The notes under the pieces: generated by a model | Databases searched by the model: none | What the model was told of the DNA's origin: nothing | Seen by the model: only the letters and a program-made list of their open reading frames with translations | Shown: positions 26,566-35,424 of the stretch, one piece after another | Numbering within the stretch: position 1 is the first letter of the stretch | How the letters are laid out: each line of letters starts with the position of its first letter | Program-made: the position numbers and the translations under genes | NCBI GenBank assembly: GCA_963780815.1 | Contig: CAWADG010000008.1 | Coordinates: 186,001-250,000 of the forward strand | From: VRUE01 sp963780815 | Lineage (GTDB): Bacteria > Actinomycetota > Thermoleophilia > Solirubrobacterales > 70-9 | DNA: 64,000 bases | Direction: 5' to 3'

Positions 26566-27897
26566 GTGGGCGGAACCTTGATTTCGGCGAGAAATCGGGA
26601 GCTCCTCGCCCTCGTCCCCGTGGCCCTCCTGCTCACCGCCGGCTTCACCGCCGTCTTCGCTCAGGACAACTCCAAACTCGGCAACCTCAGCCTGATCTAC
26701 GGCGCCTACTTCTTCGCCGTCTGCCTCGCCACCCACATCTATCTGCGCCTGCGGCTGCCCGACGCGGACCCCTACCTGTTTCCGCTCGCCGCGCTGCTGA
26801 CGGCGTTCGGCCTGGTGATGATCTACCGGATCGACGACGGTCTGGCTCGCGACCAGGCCAACTGGTTCGTCCTCGGCCTGGTGCTGTTCGCACTGACGAT
26901 CCACTTCCTGCGCGACTACGACGTGCTCGAGCGCTACCGGTACACGATCGCCGCGATCGGCCTGCTGCTGTTGCTCGCGCCGCGGCTGCCGGGTATCGGC
27001 GCCCAGGTCAACGGCGCCTACCTCGGAGTCGACATCGGCCCGCTCGCCTTCCAGCCGGCCGAGTTCTCGAAGATCGCGATCGTCATCTTCCTCGCGAGCT
27101 ACCTGCGTGAGAACCGCGAGGTGATGATCGTCGGCGCCCGCCGCGTCCTCGGGGTCACCCTGCCGCCGCTCAAGCACCTCGGCCCGCTGTTGGTCGTCTG
27201 GGGCGCCTCGATGTTCATGCTCGTCTTCATCCGCGACCTCGGCAGCTCGCTGATGTTCTTCGCCGCGTTCCTGGCGCTGCTCTACGTCGCGACCGGGCGC
27301 TTCTCGTTCGTCGTGATCGGGATGGCGCTGTTCATCGTCGGCGCCTGGTTCTTCGCCTCCCACGTCACCCACGTCCACGACCGGGTCGACATCTGGCTCG
27401 ACCCCTACCACGACCCCCTCACCGGCAGGTACGACCCGGGCGGCGACGGCTACCAGATCCTGCAGTCGATCTTCGCCCAGGCCGATGGCGGCCTGTTCGG
27501 CAAAGGCTTCGGCCAGGCGCTGATCACGATCCCGGGGACGAACAACGCATTGCTTCCCGCGGCCCAGACTGACACGATCTACTCGCTGATCGTCAACGAG
27601 GTCGGCCTGTTCGGCGCCTGCGCGCTGATCCTTGCCTACCTGCTGTTCACGGCCCGGGGATTCAAGATCGCGCTGCTCGCCGACGACGGGTTCTCGAAGC
27701 TGCTCGCGACCGGCCTGACCGCGGTCTTCGCGATCCAGGCCTTCGTGATCATCGGCGGGGTGACGCGGGTGATCCCACTGACCGGCGTCACCCTCCCCTT
27801 CGTCAGCTACGGCGGCAGCTCGATAGTCGCCAATTTCGTCCTCCTGGCGCTGCTGCTGCTGATCTCCGACCGCGCCCGGCGTGAGGCGAGATCGTGA
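26566..27897 (+). CDS. rodA: SEDS peptidoglycan polymerase RodA/FtsW
   Basis: 443 residues with about ten membrane segments. SEDS glycosyltransferases polymerise lipid II. Landmarks: FQPAEFSKIAIVIFLASYL, IRDLGSSLMFFAAFLALLY, GGDGYQILQSIFAQADGGLF, and the C-terminal GGVTRVIPLTGVTLPFVSYG followed by GSS. Pairing with pbpA marks it as the elongation-type RodA. GTG 26566 or TTG 26578 may be the start; a 15-codon ORF (26534-26581) bridges the pstP stop and the TTG. Overlaps pbpA by four bases. Confidence 0.93.
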   Translation: MGGTLISARNRELLALVPVALLLTAGFTAVFAQDNSKLGNLSLIYGAYFFAVCLATHIYLRLRLPDADPYLFPLAALLTAFGLVMIYRIDDGLARDQANWFVLGLVLFALTIHFLRDYDVLERYRYTIAAIGLLLLLAPRLPGIGAQVNGAYLGVDIGPLAFQPAEFSKIAIVIFLASYLRENREVMIVGARRVLGVTLPPLKHLGPLLVVWGASMFMLVFIRDLGSSLMFFAAFLALLYVATGRFSFVVIGMALFIVGAWFFASHVTHVHDRVDIWLDPYHDPLTGRYDPGGDGYQILQSIFAQADGGLFGKGFGQALITIPGTNNALLPAAQTDTIYSLIVNEVGLFGACALILAYLLFTARGFKIALLADDGFSKLLATGLTAVFAIQAFVIIGGVTRVIPLTGVTLPFVSYGGSSIVANFVLLALLLLISDRARREARS

Positions 27898-29351
27898 ACC
27901 GCCAGATCGTCAAGCTGTTCGCGTTCCTCGTCGCCCTGTTCGTGGTGCTGGTCGGGTTCACGTCCTACTGGTCGGTCTTCGACGCAAAGGCGTTGAAGGA
28001 AAAGGACGCCAACAAGCGCCCCCTCCTCGAGCAGCAGCAGATCCGCCGCGGCAGGATCCTCGCCGACGACGGGACCGTCCTCGCCCGCTCGATCCCGAAG
28101 GGCCGCGGTGACGCCCGCCGCTACGTCAGGCGCTATCCCGAAGGCGGGCTTTTCGGGCACCCGATCGGGTACAGCTTCGTCCGCCAGGGCGACACCGAGT
28201 TCGAGCAGTTCCACAACGACCAATTGATCGGCGAAGAATCGGAATTCGGCTCGATCCTCGACGAGCTGTCCGGCAAGCCGCAGGAAGGTAACGACGTCGT
28301 CACCAACCTCGACCCCGAAGCGCAGCGGGTCGCGCTGGCCGGGCTGCAGGCGGTCGGGTTCGGCGGGGTGGTGGCGATCGAACCCTCGACCGGGCGGGTC
28401 AAGGTGCTGGCATCGAACCCGCCGTACGACCCGAACCTCGTCCCCGAACACCTCGAAGAGCTCAACCAGGACCCGACCTCGCCGCTCTTCAACCGCGCGA
28501 CCCAGGGCCAGTATCCGCCCGGCTCGACCTTCAAGGTCGTGACCGCGGCCGCCGGCCTCGACAGCGGCCTGATCACCCCCGAAACGGCAATCAACGCCCC
28601 CGGCACCCTCGAGGTCCAGGGGCAGCCCCTCGCCAACGACTTCAACCAGAACTGGGGCTCGATCACGCTCGACACGGCGCTGACCAACTCCGTCAACACC
28701 TGGTTTGCCCAGCTCGGGGAAAAGGTCGGCCAGGAAACCCTGTTCGAATACATGGAAGCGTTCGGCTTCGGGACGAAGCCGCCGATCGACCTCCCCTCCG
28801 AACAGCTTTCGTCGAGTGGGGTCTTCGATACCGAAACCCGCGAACTGCTCGGCCGCGGCGACCCGGTCGACATCGCCCGGGTCGCGATCGGCCAGGAGCG
28901 GCTCGCGGTGACGCCATTGCAGATGGCCGAGGTCGCCGCCGCCGTCGCGAACGGCGGCCACCAGATGAAGCCCCAGATCTGGAGCCGGGTCGTCGACCCC
29001 GACGGCCGCGTCACCAAGCGCCTCGACCCCTCCCAGTACAGCCAGCCGATGTCGGAGCAGACCGCCGCCGACCTGACGACCGCGATGGAAGGCGTGGTCA
29101 ACGAAGGGACCGGCACCAACGCGGCGATACCGGGGGTTCCGGTCGCCGGCAAGACCGGCACCGCGGAAACCCCGTTCAACGAAACCTGCGGCGGCGGCGA
29201 CCTCAATCAGGCCTGGTTCATAGGCTTCGCCCCCGCGGATGAACCGAAAATCGCGATCTCGGTCTCGATCGAGTGCACCAGCGCGTTCGGCGGCGACGTC
29301 GCGGCCCCGATCTTCCGCGAAGTCGCGGAAACCCTTCTGAGCGAGGAATAG
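27894..29351 (+). CDS. pbpA: Class B penicillin-binding protein (PbpA type)
   Basis: 485 residues. One membrane anchor (LFAFLVALFVVLVGFTSYW), a dimerisation segment with RRGRILADDGTVLARS, and a transpeptidase domain with the three catalytic motifs: SxxK in PPGSTFKVVTA, SxN in LTNSVNTWFAQ and KTG in VAGKTGTAETP. It crosslinks peptidoglycan made by the adjacent SEDS protein. Two C-terminal cysteines (ETCGGG, IECTSA) may form a disulfide. Glutamate codons are mostly GAA. Confidence 0.95.
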   Translation: MNRQIVKLFAFLVALFVVLVGFTSYWSVFDAKALKEKDANKRPLLEQQQIRRGRILADDGTVLARSIPKGRGDARRYVRRYPEGGLFGHPIGYSFVRQGDTEFEQFHNDQLIGEESEFGSILDELSGKPQEGNDVVTNLDPEAQRVALAGLQAVGFGGVVAIEPSTGRVKVLASNPPYDPNLVPEHLEELNQDPTSPLFNRATQGQYPPGSTFKVVTAAAGLDSGLITPETAINAPGTLEVQGQPLANDFNQNWGSITLDTALTNSVNTWFAQLGEKVGQETLFEYMEAFGFGTKPPIDLPSEQLSSSGVFDTETRELLGRGDPVDIARVAIGQERLAVTPLQMAEVAAAVANGGHQMKPQIWSRVVDPDGRVTKRLDPSQYSQPMSEQTAADLTTAMEGVVNEGTGTNAAIPGVPVAGKTGTAETPFNETCGGGDLNQAWFIGFAPADEPKIAISVSIECTSAFGGDVAAPIFREVAETLLSEE

Positions 29352-29378
29352 CGACGATGGAAACCAAGGGAGCGACGA

Positions 29379-31253
29379 TTGGCTGAAATCGGCGAGGGGG
29401 GCATCCTCGACTCGCGCTACCGGCTGTTGCAGCGGATCGGCTCCGGCGGGATGGCCGACGTCTGGCTGGCCGAGGACACCCACCTCCAGCGCCGGGTCGC
29501 GCTGAAGGTGCTGCACCGACGGTTCGCCCAGGACCGCGAATTCGTCGAGCGGTTCAGGCGCGAGGCCGAGGCGGCGGCCGGCCTCCAGCACCCGAACATC
29601 GTCGCCGTCTATGACCGCGGCGAGGTCGAAGGCACCTACTACATCGCGATGCAGTTCCTCGAAGGCCACTCGCTGAAGGAGCTGATCGACGCCGGCCTCA
29701 GCCCCGAACACGCCGTCCTTCTGATCCGCCAGGTGCTCGAGGCGGCCGGCTTCGCCCACCGCCACGGAATCGTCCACCGCGACCTCAAGCCCCAGAATGT
29801 GATCGTCGACGCCGCGGGCAAGGCGACCGTCACCGACTTCGGGATCGCCCGTGCCGGCGCCTCGGAAATCACCCAGACCGGGTCGGTGATGGGGACCCCG
29901 CACTACCTCTCGCCCGAGCAGGCGCAGGGGATGGACGTGACCGCGGTCTCCGACCTCTACTCGGTCGGCGTGATCCTCTACGAGGCCCTCACGGGCCGGG
30001 TCCCTTTCGAGGCCGACTCCGCCGTCGCGATCGCGATGAAACAGGTCTCGCAGGCGCCCCAGCGCCCGAGCTCGATCAACCCGCAGGTCTCGCCGGCGCT
30101 CGACGCCGTCGTGATGAGGGCGCTGGAGAAGGACCCCGGCCAGCGCTTCCAGAGCGCCGGGGCGTTCATCGCCGCGCTCGACGCTGCGCTCCGCGACCCG
30201 GGCGCCAGGGGGGCCGGCACCGCGGCCTTCGCGCCGCTGCCGCCGGTGGTCGCGTCGGCGACCGAGCCCGATGAGGAGCGGGAGGACGAGGAGAAGGACC
30301 GCCGCCGCCGTTGGATCATCGCCGCCGTCATCGCCGCGATCCTGATCGGCCTCCTGGTCGGGCTGCTGCTGACCCGCGACACGACGAGCAACGTCCCCGA
30401 CGTGACCGGCAACTCGCGCCAGGTGGCGGAACAGCGGCTCGAAGCCCAGGGCTTCAAGATCGGCGACCGGCGCGAAGTCCGCAACGAAGCGGCCGTAGGG
30501 ACGGTCCTCGAGCAGGAACCGCTCCCCGGCGACGCCTCGCTCGACTGCGCCTTCCTCGGGTTCTTCTGCTCGAAGCCGGAAGTGATCCTGACGGTCAGCA
30601 CCGGGCCGGGAAGCGGCTCGGTGCCGAGCACCGCCGGCCTCTCGACCGAAGACGCCGAAAGCGCCGTCGAAGGCGCTGGCTTCGAACCGCAGGTCACCGA
30701 AGTCAACTCCGAAGAAGTCGAATCGGGGCTGGTGATCAAGTCGGACCCGCGCGGGGGGACGACCGCGATCCGGGGCTCGGTGGTGACGCTGACGGTCTCG
30801 AAGGGCCCGAAGCTCTCGAAGGTGCCGGTCCTGGTGGGGACCACCCGCAGCCTCGCCGTCCAGCAGATCCGCGGCCGCGGCCTGGTGCCGAGCGTGACCG
30901 AAGAGCAGAGCGCGAAGCCGGCCGGCGAGGTGATCAAGCAGGCGCCGAGCGCGGGGTCCGAACTGCCGCGCGGCTCGGGCGTCGCGATCGCCGTCTCGAA
31001 GGGCGAAAGGAAATCGAAGGTCCCGAACGTGATCGGCAAGGAACGGCGGGAAGCGGTCGAAGCGCTGCGCGAAGCCGGTCTCGAACCGACCGTGCAGGAA
31101 CAGCAGACCGAAGTCCCATCGCAGGTCGGCCGCGTGACCGATCAGTTCCCGCCGCCCGGATCGGAAGTCGCCCCGGCCTCAGCGGTGACGATCGTAGTCG
31201 GCAAGCAGGCCGTCGGCGGCTCCGAACCGGAACTCGAAGAAGGCGAAGAATGA
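29379..31253 (+). CDS. pknB: PASTA-domain serine/threonine kinase PknB
   Basis: 624 residues. Kinase domain: RIGSGGMADVWLAED, ALKVLHRR, HRDLKPQNVIVD, VTDFGIARAG. A membrane span (IIAAVIAAILIGLLVGLLL, about 312-330) leads to four extracellular PASTA repeats that in homologues sense muropeptides or lipid II. The first PASTA has an unusual insert with two cysteines (DCAFLGFFCSKPE). TTG 29379 has GGGAG seven bases upstream. By hand count the PASTA part uses 31 GAA to 3 GAG, while the cytoplasmic part uses 6 to 18. Stop overlaps the second ddl (ATGA). Confidence 0.95.
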   Translation: MAEIGEGGILDSRYRLLQRIGSGGMADVWLAEDTHLQRRVALKVLHRRFAQDREFVERFRREAEAAAGLQHPNIVAVYDRGEVEGTYYIAMQFLEGHSLKELIDAGLSPEHAVLLIRQVLEAAGFAHRHGIVHRDLKPQNVIVDAAGKATVTDFGIARAGASEITQTGSVMGTPHYLSPEQAQGMDVTAVSDLYSVGVILYEALTGRVPFEADSAVAIAMKQVSQAPQRPSSINPQVSPALDAVVMRALEKDPGQRFQSAGAFIAALDAALRDPGARGAGTAAFAPLPPVVASATEPDEEREDEEKDRRRRWIIAAVIAAILIGLLVGLLLTRDTTSNVPDVTGNSRQVAEQRLEAQGFKIGDRREVRNEAAVGTVLEQEPLPGDASLDCAFLGFFCSKPEVILTVSTGPGSGSVPSTAGLSTEDAESAVEGAGFEPQVTEVNSEEVESGLVIKSDPRGGTTAIRGSVVTLTVSKGPKLSKVPVLVGTTRSLAVQQIRGRGLVPSVTEEQSAKPAGEVIKQAPSAGSELPRGSGVAIAVSKGERKSKVPNVIGKERREAVEALREAGLEPTVQEQQTEVPSQVGRVTDQFPPPGSEVAPASAVTIVVGKQAVGGSEPELEEGEE

Positions 31254-32215
31254 GGGTCGCCGTCCTCTCCGGCGGCCGCTCCTCCGAGCACGAGGTCTCG
31301 CTCCGGTCCGGTGAGGCTGTGGCGAACGGTCTCGAGGCGGCGGGCCATGATGCGCTGCGGGTGACGATCGCCCGCGACGGCTCCTGGGCCTGCGAGGGCG
31401 AGCCGGTCCAGCTTGCTCCCGCCGCCGGCCTGCTCGGGGCCGAGGTCGCATTCCCGGCGCTGCACGGTCCGTTCGGCGAGGACGGCAGCGTCCAGGGGCT
31501 GCTCGAGTACCTCGACATCGCCTACGTCGGTTCCGACGTCCTCTCCTCGGCGATCTGCATGGACAAGCTGACGCTGAAGCGTCTCTTCGCCGACCGCGGG
31601 CTGCCCCAGGTCGAGTTCGTCGCGGTTGGTGAGGAGGGCTGGCGGGAGCGCTGCTCCGAGCTGGGGCTGCCGCTCTGGGTCAAGCCGTCCCGGCTCGGCT
31701 CGAGCGTCGGGATCAGCCGGGTCGAGACGCTCGACGCGCTCGACGCCGCCGTCGCCCAGGCCCGCCGCCACGACCCGCGGGTGATCGTCGAGGCCGCGGC
31801 CGCCGGCCGCGAGGTCGAGTGCTCGCTGCTCGGCAACGAGGAGCCCGAGGCCTCGCCTCCGGGCGAGCTCGAGGTGCACGGCGATTGGTACGACTACGAG
31901 CGCAAGTACGGCGAGGGGGGGATGGAGCTCGTCGTCCCGGCCGAGATCCCCGCCGAGCGCCGGCGTGAGCTGCGCGAGCTCGCGATCGAGGCGTTCCGGA
32001 TCGGGGGCTGCTCCGGCCTCGCCCGCTGCGACTTCTTCGTCGAGCCCGACGGCACGCTTCTCATCAACGAGGTCAACACGATGCCCGGCTTCACCGAGAC
32101 CAGCGTCTACGCGAAGCTCTGGGAGGCCGCCGGGCTGGCCTACCCGGCCCTATGCGAGCGGCTGGTCGAGCTCGCGATCGAGCGCCACGCGAGCGCTCGC
32201 TCCTACGAGTTCTGA
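31250..32215 (+). CDS. ddl: D-alanine--D-alanine ligase (second copy)
   Basis: 321 residues, closer to classical Ddl at the N-terminus (LSGGRSSEHEVSLRSG keeps both acidic residues). ALHGPFGEDGSVQGLLEYL, LWVKPSRLGSSVGIS, WYDYERKYGEGGMEL (omega-loop Tyr/Lys) and INEVNTMPGFTETS are all present. ATG overlaps the pknB stop by four bases, so D-Ala-D-Ala synthesis is tied to the growth-control operon. It shares the fold with the 4596-5537 protein but many residues differ, so it is not a recent duplicate. The stop region overlaps the convergent gene by 13 bases. Confidence 0.92.
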   Translation: MRVAVLSGGRSSEHEVSLRSGEAVANGLEAAGHDALRVTIARDGSWACEGEPVQLAPAAGLLGAEVAFPALHGPFGEDGSVQGLLEYLDIAYVGSDVLSSAICMDKLTLKRLFADRGLPQVEFVAVGEEGWRERCSELGLPLWVKPSRLGSSVGISRVETLDALDAAVAQARRHDPRVIVEAAAAGREVECSLLGNEEPEASPPGELEVHGDWYDYERKYGEGGMELVVPAEIPAERRRELRELAIEAFRIGGCSGLARCDFFVEPDGTLLINEVNTMPGFTETSVYAKLWEAAGLAYPALCERLVELAIERHASARSYEF

Positions 32216-34026
32216 GCTTTCGACCCGCTGCCGGTCTCGACCCGCTCGCAGTTCCGCAGACGGTCGCGGCGGTCGGCGCGGACGCGATCCGCTTTTCCGG
32301 AGCCGCAGTCGGCGCGGTCGCGCCCCCCGCCCCGCACGTCGAGGCGATCGTTGCCGCCGCCGCCCTTCAGCAGATCTCGGCCGGGGCCGCCCTTGAGCCG
32401 GTCTCCGCCGCCGTCGCCGAGGAGGCAGTCCTCGCCGGTCCTGCCGCTCAACCGATCGGCGCCGGCGAGCCCTTCGATGCGATCCCCGGCGGAGAACCCC
32501 ACAACCCTGTCGACCCCCTTGGTCCCCTTGCGCTGGTTCGCGCAGCGCCCCTGCCGCAGGCTGACGCTGACGGGGTGGGTGACGGCCGCGCTGAGACCGG
32601 TGACGTCGGTGGCGGTGAGCACCGCCATGTAGGTGCCAGGGAGCGCGTAGAGGCGCGACGTCGAGGCGCCGGCCGCGGAGGCCCCGTCGCCGAGGCTCCA
32701 GGCGAAGCTGAGCGGGTCGCCGTCGATGTCGCTGGTCTTGGACCCGTCGAAGGAGACGAGGTCGCCGAACAGCGGCCCCGGCGGGGCGAACTCGAAAGCG
32801 GGGCTCGGCGGCAGCCGCTGGTACTCGTAGGCGCCGATGTCGGCGATGCTGCTGCCGTCGGCGTTGCCGTCGCGGACCCGTGGCAGCCCGCGGAAGTCGG
32901 TTTCGCTGGTCGGCGGCACCGGGCTGCCCGCATCGAGCAGCACCGAGTCCGGCCGCAGCCGGTAGTCGCTCGCGCCGGCGTCGAGGAAGCCGCTGTCGGG
33001 CGCGTTGGCGAGGTTGTTCTGGAAGATGTCCGACCCGGTGCCGGGCCCCGCAAGCGACGCGCTTGCGGCGTCGTAGCTCGAGTAGCGGACCGTGAGGTCG
33101 ACGTCGTCCCCCACCTGCTCGGTCCGACGCAGAGAGGTGCCGACGTTGGCGATGACCGAGTTGATCAGGTTCACCACGGCGTCCCCTTCGTTCCCGTTGC
33201 CCAGAACCCCGACCGAAAGGGGCCGGTCCCTGCCGTCGATCGTCAGGTTGACGCCGACGATCGCCCCGGTGCTCTCGGGGGCGCCGTTGCTCGAGTTGAC
33301 GAAGATCCCATCGAAGACCGGGCTGGCGGGATCCGCCTCGATCACCGAGTCCCTGACCGTCAGGATTCCGCCGAAGGGGTAGAGCCCGATCCCGGCCTTG
33401 ATATGAAGGTGCCTGCCTATCGTCGGTTCGCCGCCGGCCGCCAGGGCGATCCCCGCCTCAACGTAAGAATCGGTGAATATTCCCTGGTCGATCGCGACTA
33501 TCGCCTCGGTCTGCAGGTCAGGGCCGAGGCGAATGTCGAGCCCGCTCGCTTCGGTGCCCGGGTCTTCGGCGATTATCCCCGTCATGCTGGTCAGCGCGTC
33601 GTCGGCGCGGATCGAGAGATCGCTAGCGTCGGCGCCATCGCCGAGACGCAGAGCGCTCTGGTTGCTCTTCGTCAGTCGCAGCTCCAGGTTCGAGACGGAG
33701 GAATCGCCTGAGCTTTGAAGCGAGAGCAGATCGGGCACCGTCGGATCGGCCACGATCCTGGTCGCATCGCGGCCGGCTCCGACGATGTCGACCTCTTTCA
33801 CGGCGGAGACCGATTCGCTTACGAATTCGCCCGGCCCGACCCGCACCGTGTCGGGCGTCATATCTTCATTCGCCGCCAGGACCGCCGTTTTCAGCGTCGC
33901 CGCGCCGATGCCGCCCTGCGGACAGGACGGTTCGGCGACGCAGTAGACAGTCGCGACTGCGCCGTCGGGCAGTAGGAGCAGGAGGAACAGGGCGGCGGGA
34001 ATGAGGCAGCCGGCCCGCCGCATCAT
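32203..34026 (-). CDS. Secreted choice-of-anchor-Q/PKD protein with RTX-like calcium repeats
   Basis: 607 residues. Signal peptide (CLIPAALFLLLLLPDGAVA), then a parallel beta-helix region with repeated Asn/Asp/Gly turns (about 40-360) ending in GLPRVRDGNADGSSIADIGAYEY (choice-of-anchor Q type). A PKD-like domain follows (FDGSKTSDIDGDPLSFAWSL). The C-terminal ~80 residues carry Gly-Asp-rich nonapeptides (GADRLSGRTGEDCLLGDGGG, GRDLLKGGGGNDRLDV) typical of calcium-binding RTX repeats. ATG 34026 overlaps the upstream gene's stop (ATGATG). Probably a surface or extracellular protein; ligand unknown. Confidence 0.8.
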   Translation of the reverse strand: MMRRAGCLIPAALFLLLLLPDGAVATVYCVAEPSCPQGGIGAATLKTAVLAANEDMTPDTVRVGPGEFVSESVSAVKEVDIVGAGRDATRIVADPTVPDLLSLQSSGDSSVSNLELRLTKSNQSALRLGDGADASDLSIRADDALTSMTGIIAEDPGTEASGLDIRLGPDLQTEAIVAIDQGIFTDSYVEAGIALAAGGEPTIGRHLHIKAGIGLYPFGGILTVRDSVIEADPASPVFDGIFVNSSNGAPESTGAIVGVNLTIDGRDRPLSVGVLGNGNEGDAVVNLINSVIANVGTSLRRTEQVGDDVDLTVRYSSYDAASASLAGPGTGSDIFQNNLANAPDSGFLDAGASDYRLRPDSVLLDAGSPVPPTSETDFRGLPRVRDGNADGSSIADIGAYEYQRLPPSPAFEFAPPGPLFGDLVSFDGSKTSDIDGDPLSFAWSLGDGASAAGASTSRLYALPGTYMAVLTATDVTGLSAAVTHPVSVSLRQGRCANQRKGTKGVDRVVGFSAGDRIEGLAGADRLSGRTGEDCLLGDGGGDRLKGGPGRDLLKGGGGNDRLDVRGGGRDRADCGSGKADRVRADRRDRLRNCERVETGSGSKAQNS

Positions 34027-35387
34027 CTCGAGATCGAGAACGAGGTGCGCAGGGTCGAGGCCGCGGTGCTTGCGACCAGCCGGTAGCGCCCGGGCTTCAG
34101 TGGTCTGCCCCCGACTCGGCCGGAGAACTTGAATGCGTTCGCGCCTTTCGAGCCCTGGTGCGAGAAGCCCCCTTTGAGGGCCCTGAACCGGGCGCACTTC
34201 TTCTTGCCGCGGTTGGCCGCCGTCTGCTTGCGGCACTTTTCGCCGACTTTCCGGCCCGGGAGCTTTCGCTCGACTGTGAACTCGACTGTCGCCGCTGCGG
34301 TCAGGCCGTAGCGGACGGTCGTCCCACCGCCCCCCCTCGGTTTCTTCGTCTTACTGGCGATTGCGCCACCGCCGGCCCGGGGCCGGAACGATTTCGGCGA
34401 CACGGCGAGCGAGGTCAGCGTTCCCGTTACTGCCGGGGGCGGGACGAACTCGAAGGCGCCGATGTCGGGGGCCGCTCCCAGCAGCCTCGGGTTTCCGGCG
34501 AGGTCGAGCGGCCCGATCCCCTCGGTCGACCCGGCGTCGATCGTCGGCGACCCGGGCGCCTCGCGGTAGTCGCCGGAGCCGGCGAATATCGGCAGGGCGG
34601 TCTGATTCGCCGAGCCGGTGATCGCACCGGCGGTCTCCGCTTTCACAACGTCGAAGTTCGAGTTGGAGACGACGATTCGACCGGGGCCGTTGCCGTCTTC
34701 GGTGCGCAGGTCCGAGGCGCCCTGGGCAATCGAGTTGGTCAGGGTCAGGGTGTGCGAGCCGGGGTTCGATTCGTTATAGCGGGACTGGATTCCGGCGGAA
34801 TCTGTCCCGGTCGCGACCGCGGTCACATTGCGCACGACCGTCCCGGTTTCTCCCGGTTTGATCCCGAGCGACTCCAGCGCGAGCGAGTTCGTCCCCTGCG
34901 CCAGGAAGAGACTGTCCCTGACGGCGCAGCCCTGAAACACGTTCGCGCCGGCGGCTCCTTCGCCGACCACAGATGCGCGGACCCGTTCCAGCCGGGTCCC
35001 TTCGAAGCAGCGGACGCCGACCGCCTCCGTCCCCTGGTTCGTTACCTCGAGGTAGCTGAGAGTGTCGCCGGCGACGCTGAGGTTGATTGCCGGCAGCGCC
35101 TCGAGCTCGGCGACGACCCTCGGCATCGGCCCCGCGTAGTCGCCGTGAATATCCTCCCCCCCGACGACGTTGATCGGCGCCGCCGTGATCGTGTATTCGC
35201 CGGCTGTGACGATCACCTCGTCGTCGGCCGAGGCGCCGTTGATCGCGTCTTCGAGCGAACAGGGTTCGCTCTGTTTGCACGTGACGCCAGTGGCGCCCGG
35301 CGCGGCGTAGCGCTGGGTAGCCTGCGCCAAGCCGGGTCCGGCGAGCAGGGTCAGGCAGCATACGGCGATTCCCAGGACGAGCCTCAC
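34023..35387 (-). CDS. Secreted beta-helix (choice-of-anchor Q) protein
   Basis: 454 residues. Signal peptide (VLGIAVCCLTLLAGPGLAQA), then CSLEDAINGASADDEVIVTAGEY, which opens a right-handed beta-helix as in pectate-lyase-like surface proteins. The helix ends with RLLGAAPDIGAFEF. A basic C-terminal domain of ~110 residues (VSPKSFRP to LKPGRYRLVASTAAS) is of the type often attached to thermoleophilial secreted proteins. GTG 35387 follows TACGAT by six bases (leaderless). Coupled to the next gene by ATGA. Confidence 0.78.
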   Translation of the reverse strand: MRLVLGIAVCCLTLLAGPGLAQATQRYAAPGATGVTCKQSEPCSLEDAINGASADDEVIVTAGEYTITAAPINVVGGEDIHGDYAGPMPRVVAELEALPAINLSVAGDTLSYLEVTNQGTEAVGVRCFEGTRLERVRASVVGEGAAGANVFQGCAVRDSLFLAQGTNSLALESLGIKPGETGTVVRNVTAVATGTDSAGIQSRYNESNPGSHTLTLTNSIAQGASDLRTEDGNGPGRIVVSNSNFDVVKAETAGAITGSANQTALPIFAGSGDYREAPGSPTIDAGSTEGIGPLDLAGNPRLLGAAPDIGAFEFVPPPAVTGTLTSLAVSPKSFRPRAGGGAIASKTKKPRGGGGTTVRYGLTAAATVEFTVERKLPGRKVGEKCRKQTAANRGKKKCARFRALKGGFSHQGSKGANAFKFSGRVGGRPLKPGRYRLVASTAASTLRTSFSISR

Positions 35388-35393
35388 TTCCCG

Positions 35394-35399
35394 ATCGTA
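35394..35399 (-). promoter_or_regulatory. -10 box TACGAT for the beta-helix protein operon
   Basis: TACGAT on the - strand, six bases before GTG 35387; the layout of a leaderless promoter. Confidence 0.45.
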
Positions 35400-35424
35400 G
35401 CGCCGCCGCCGGGATCGGTTTGGG

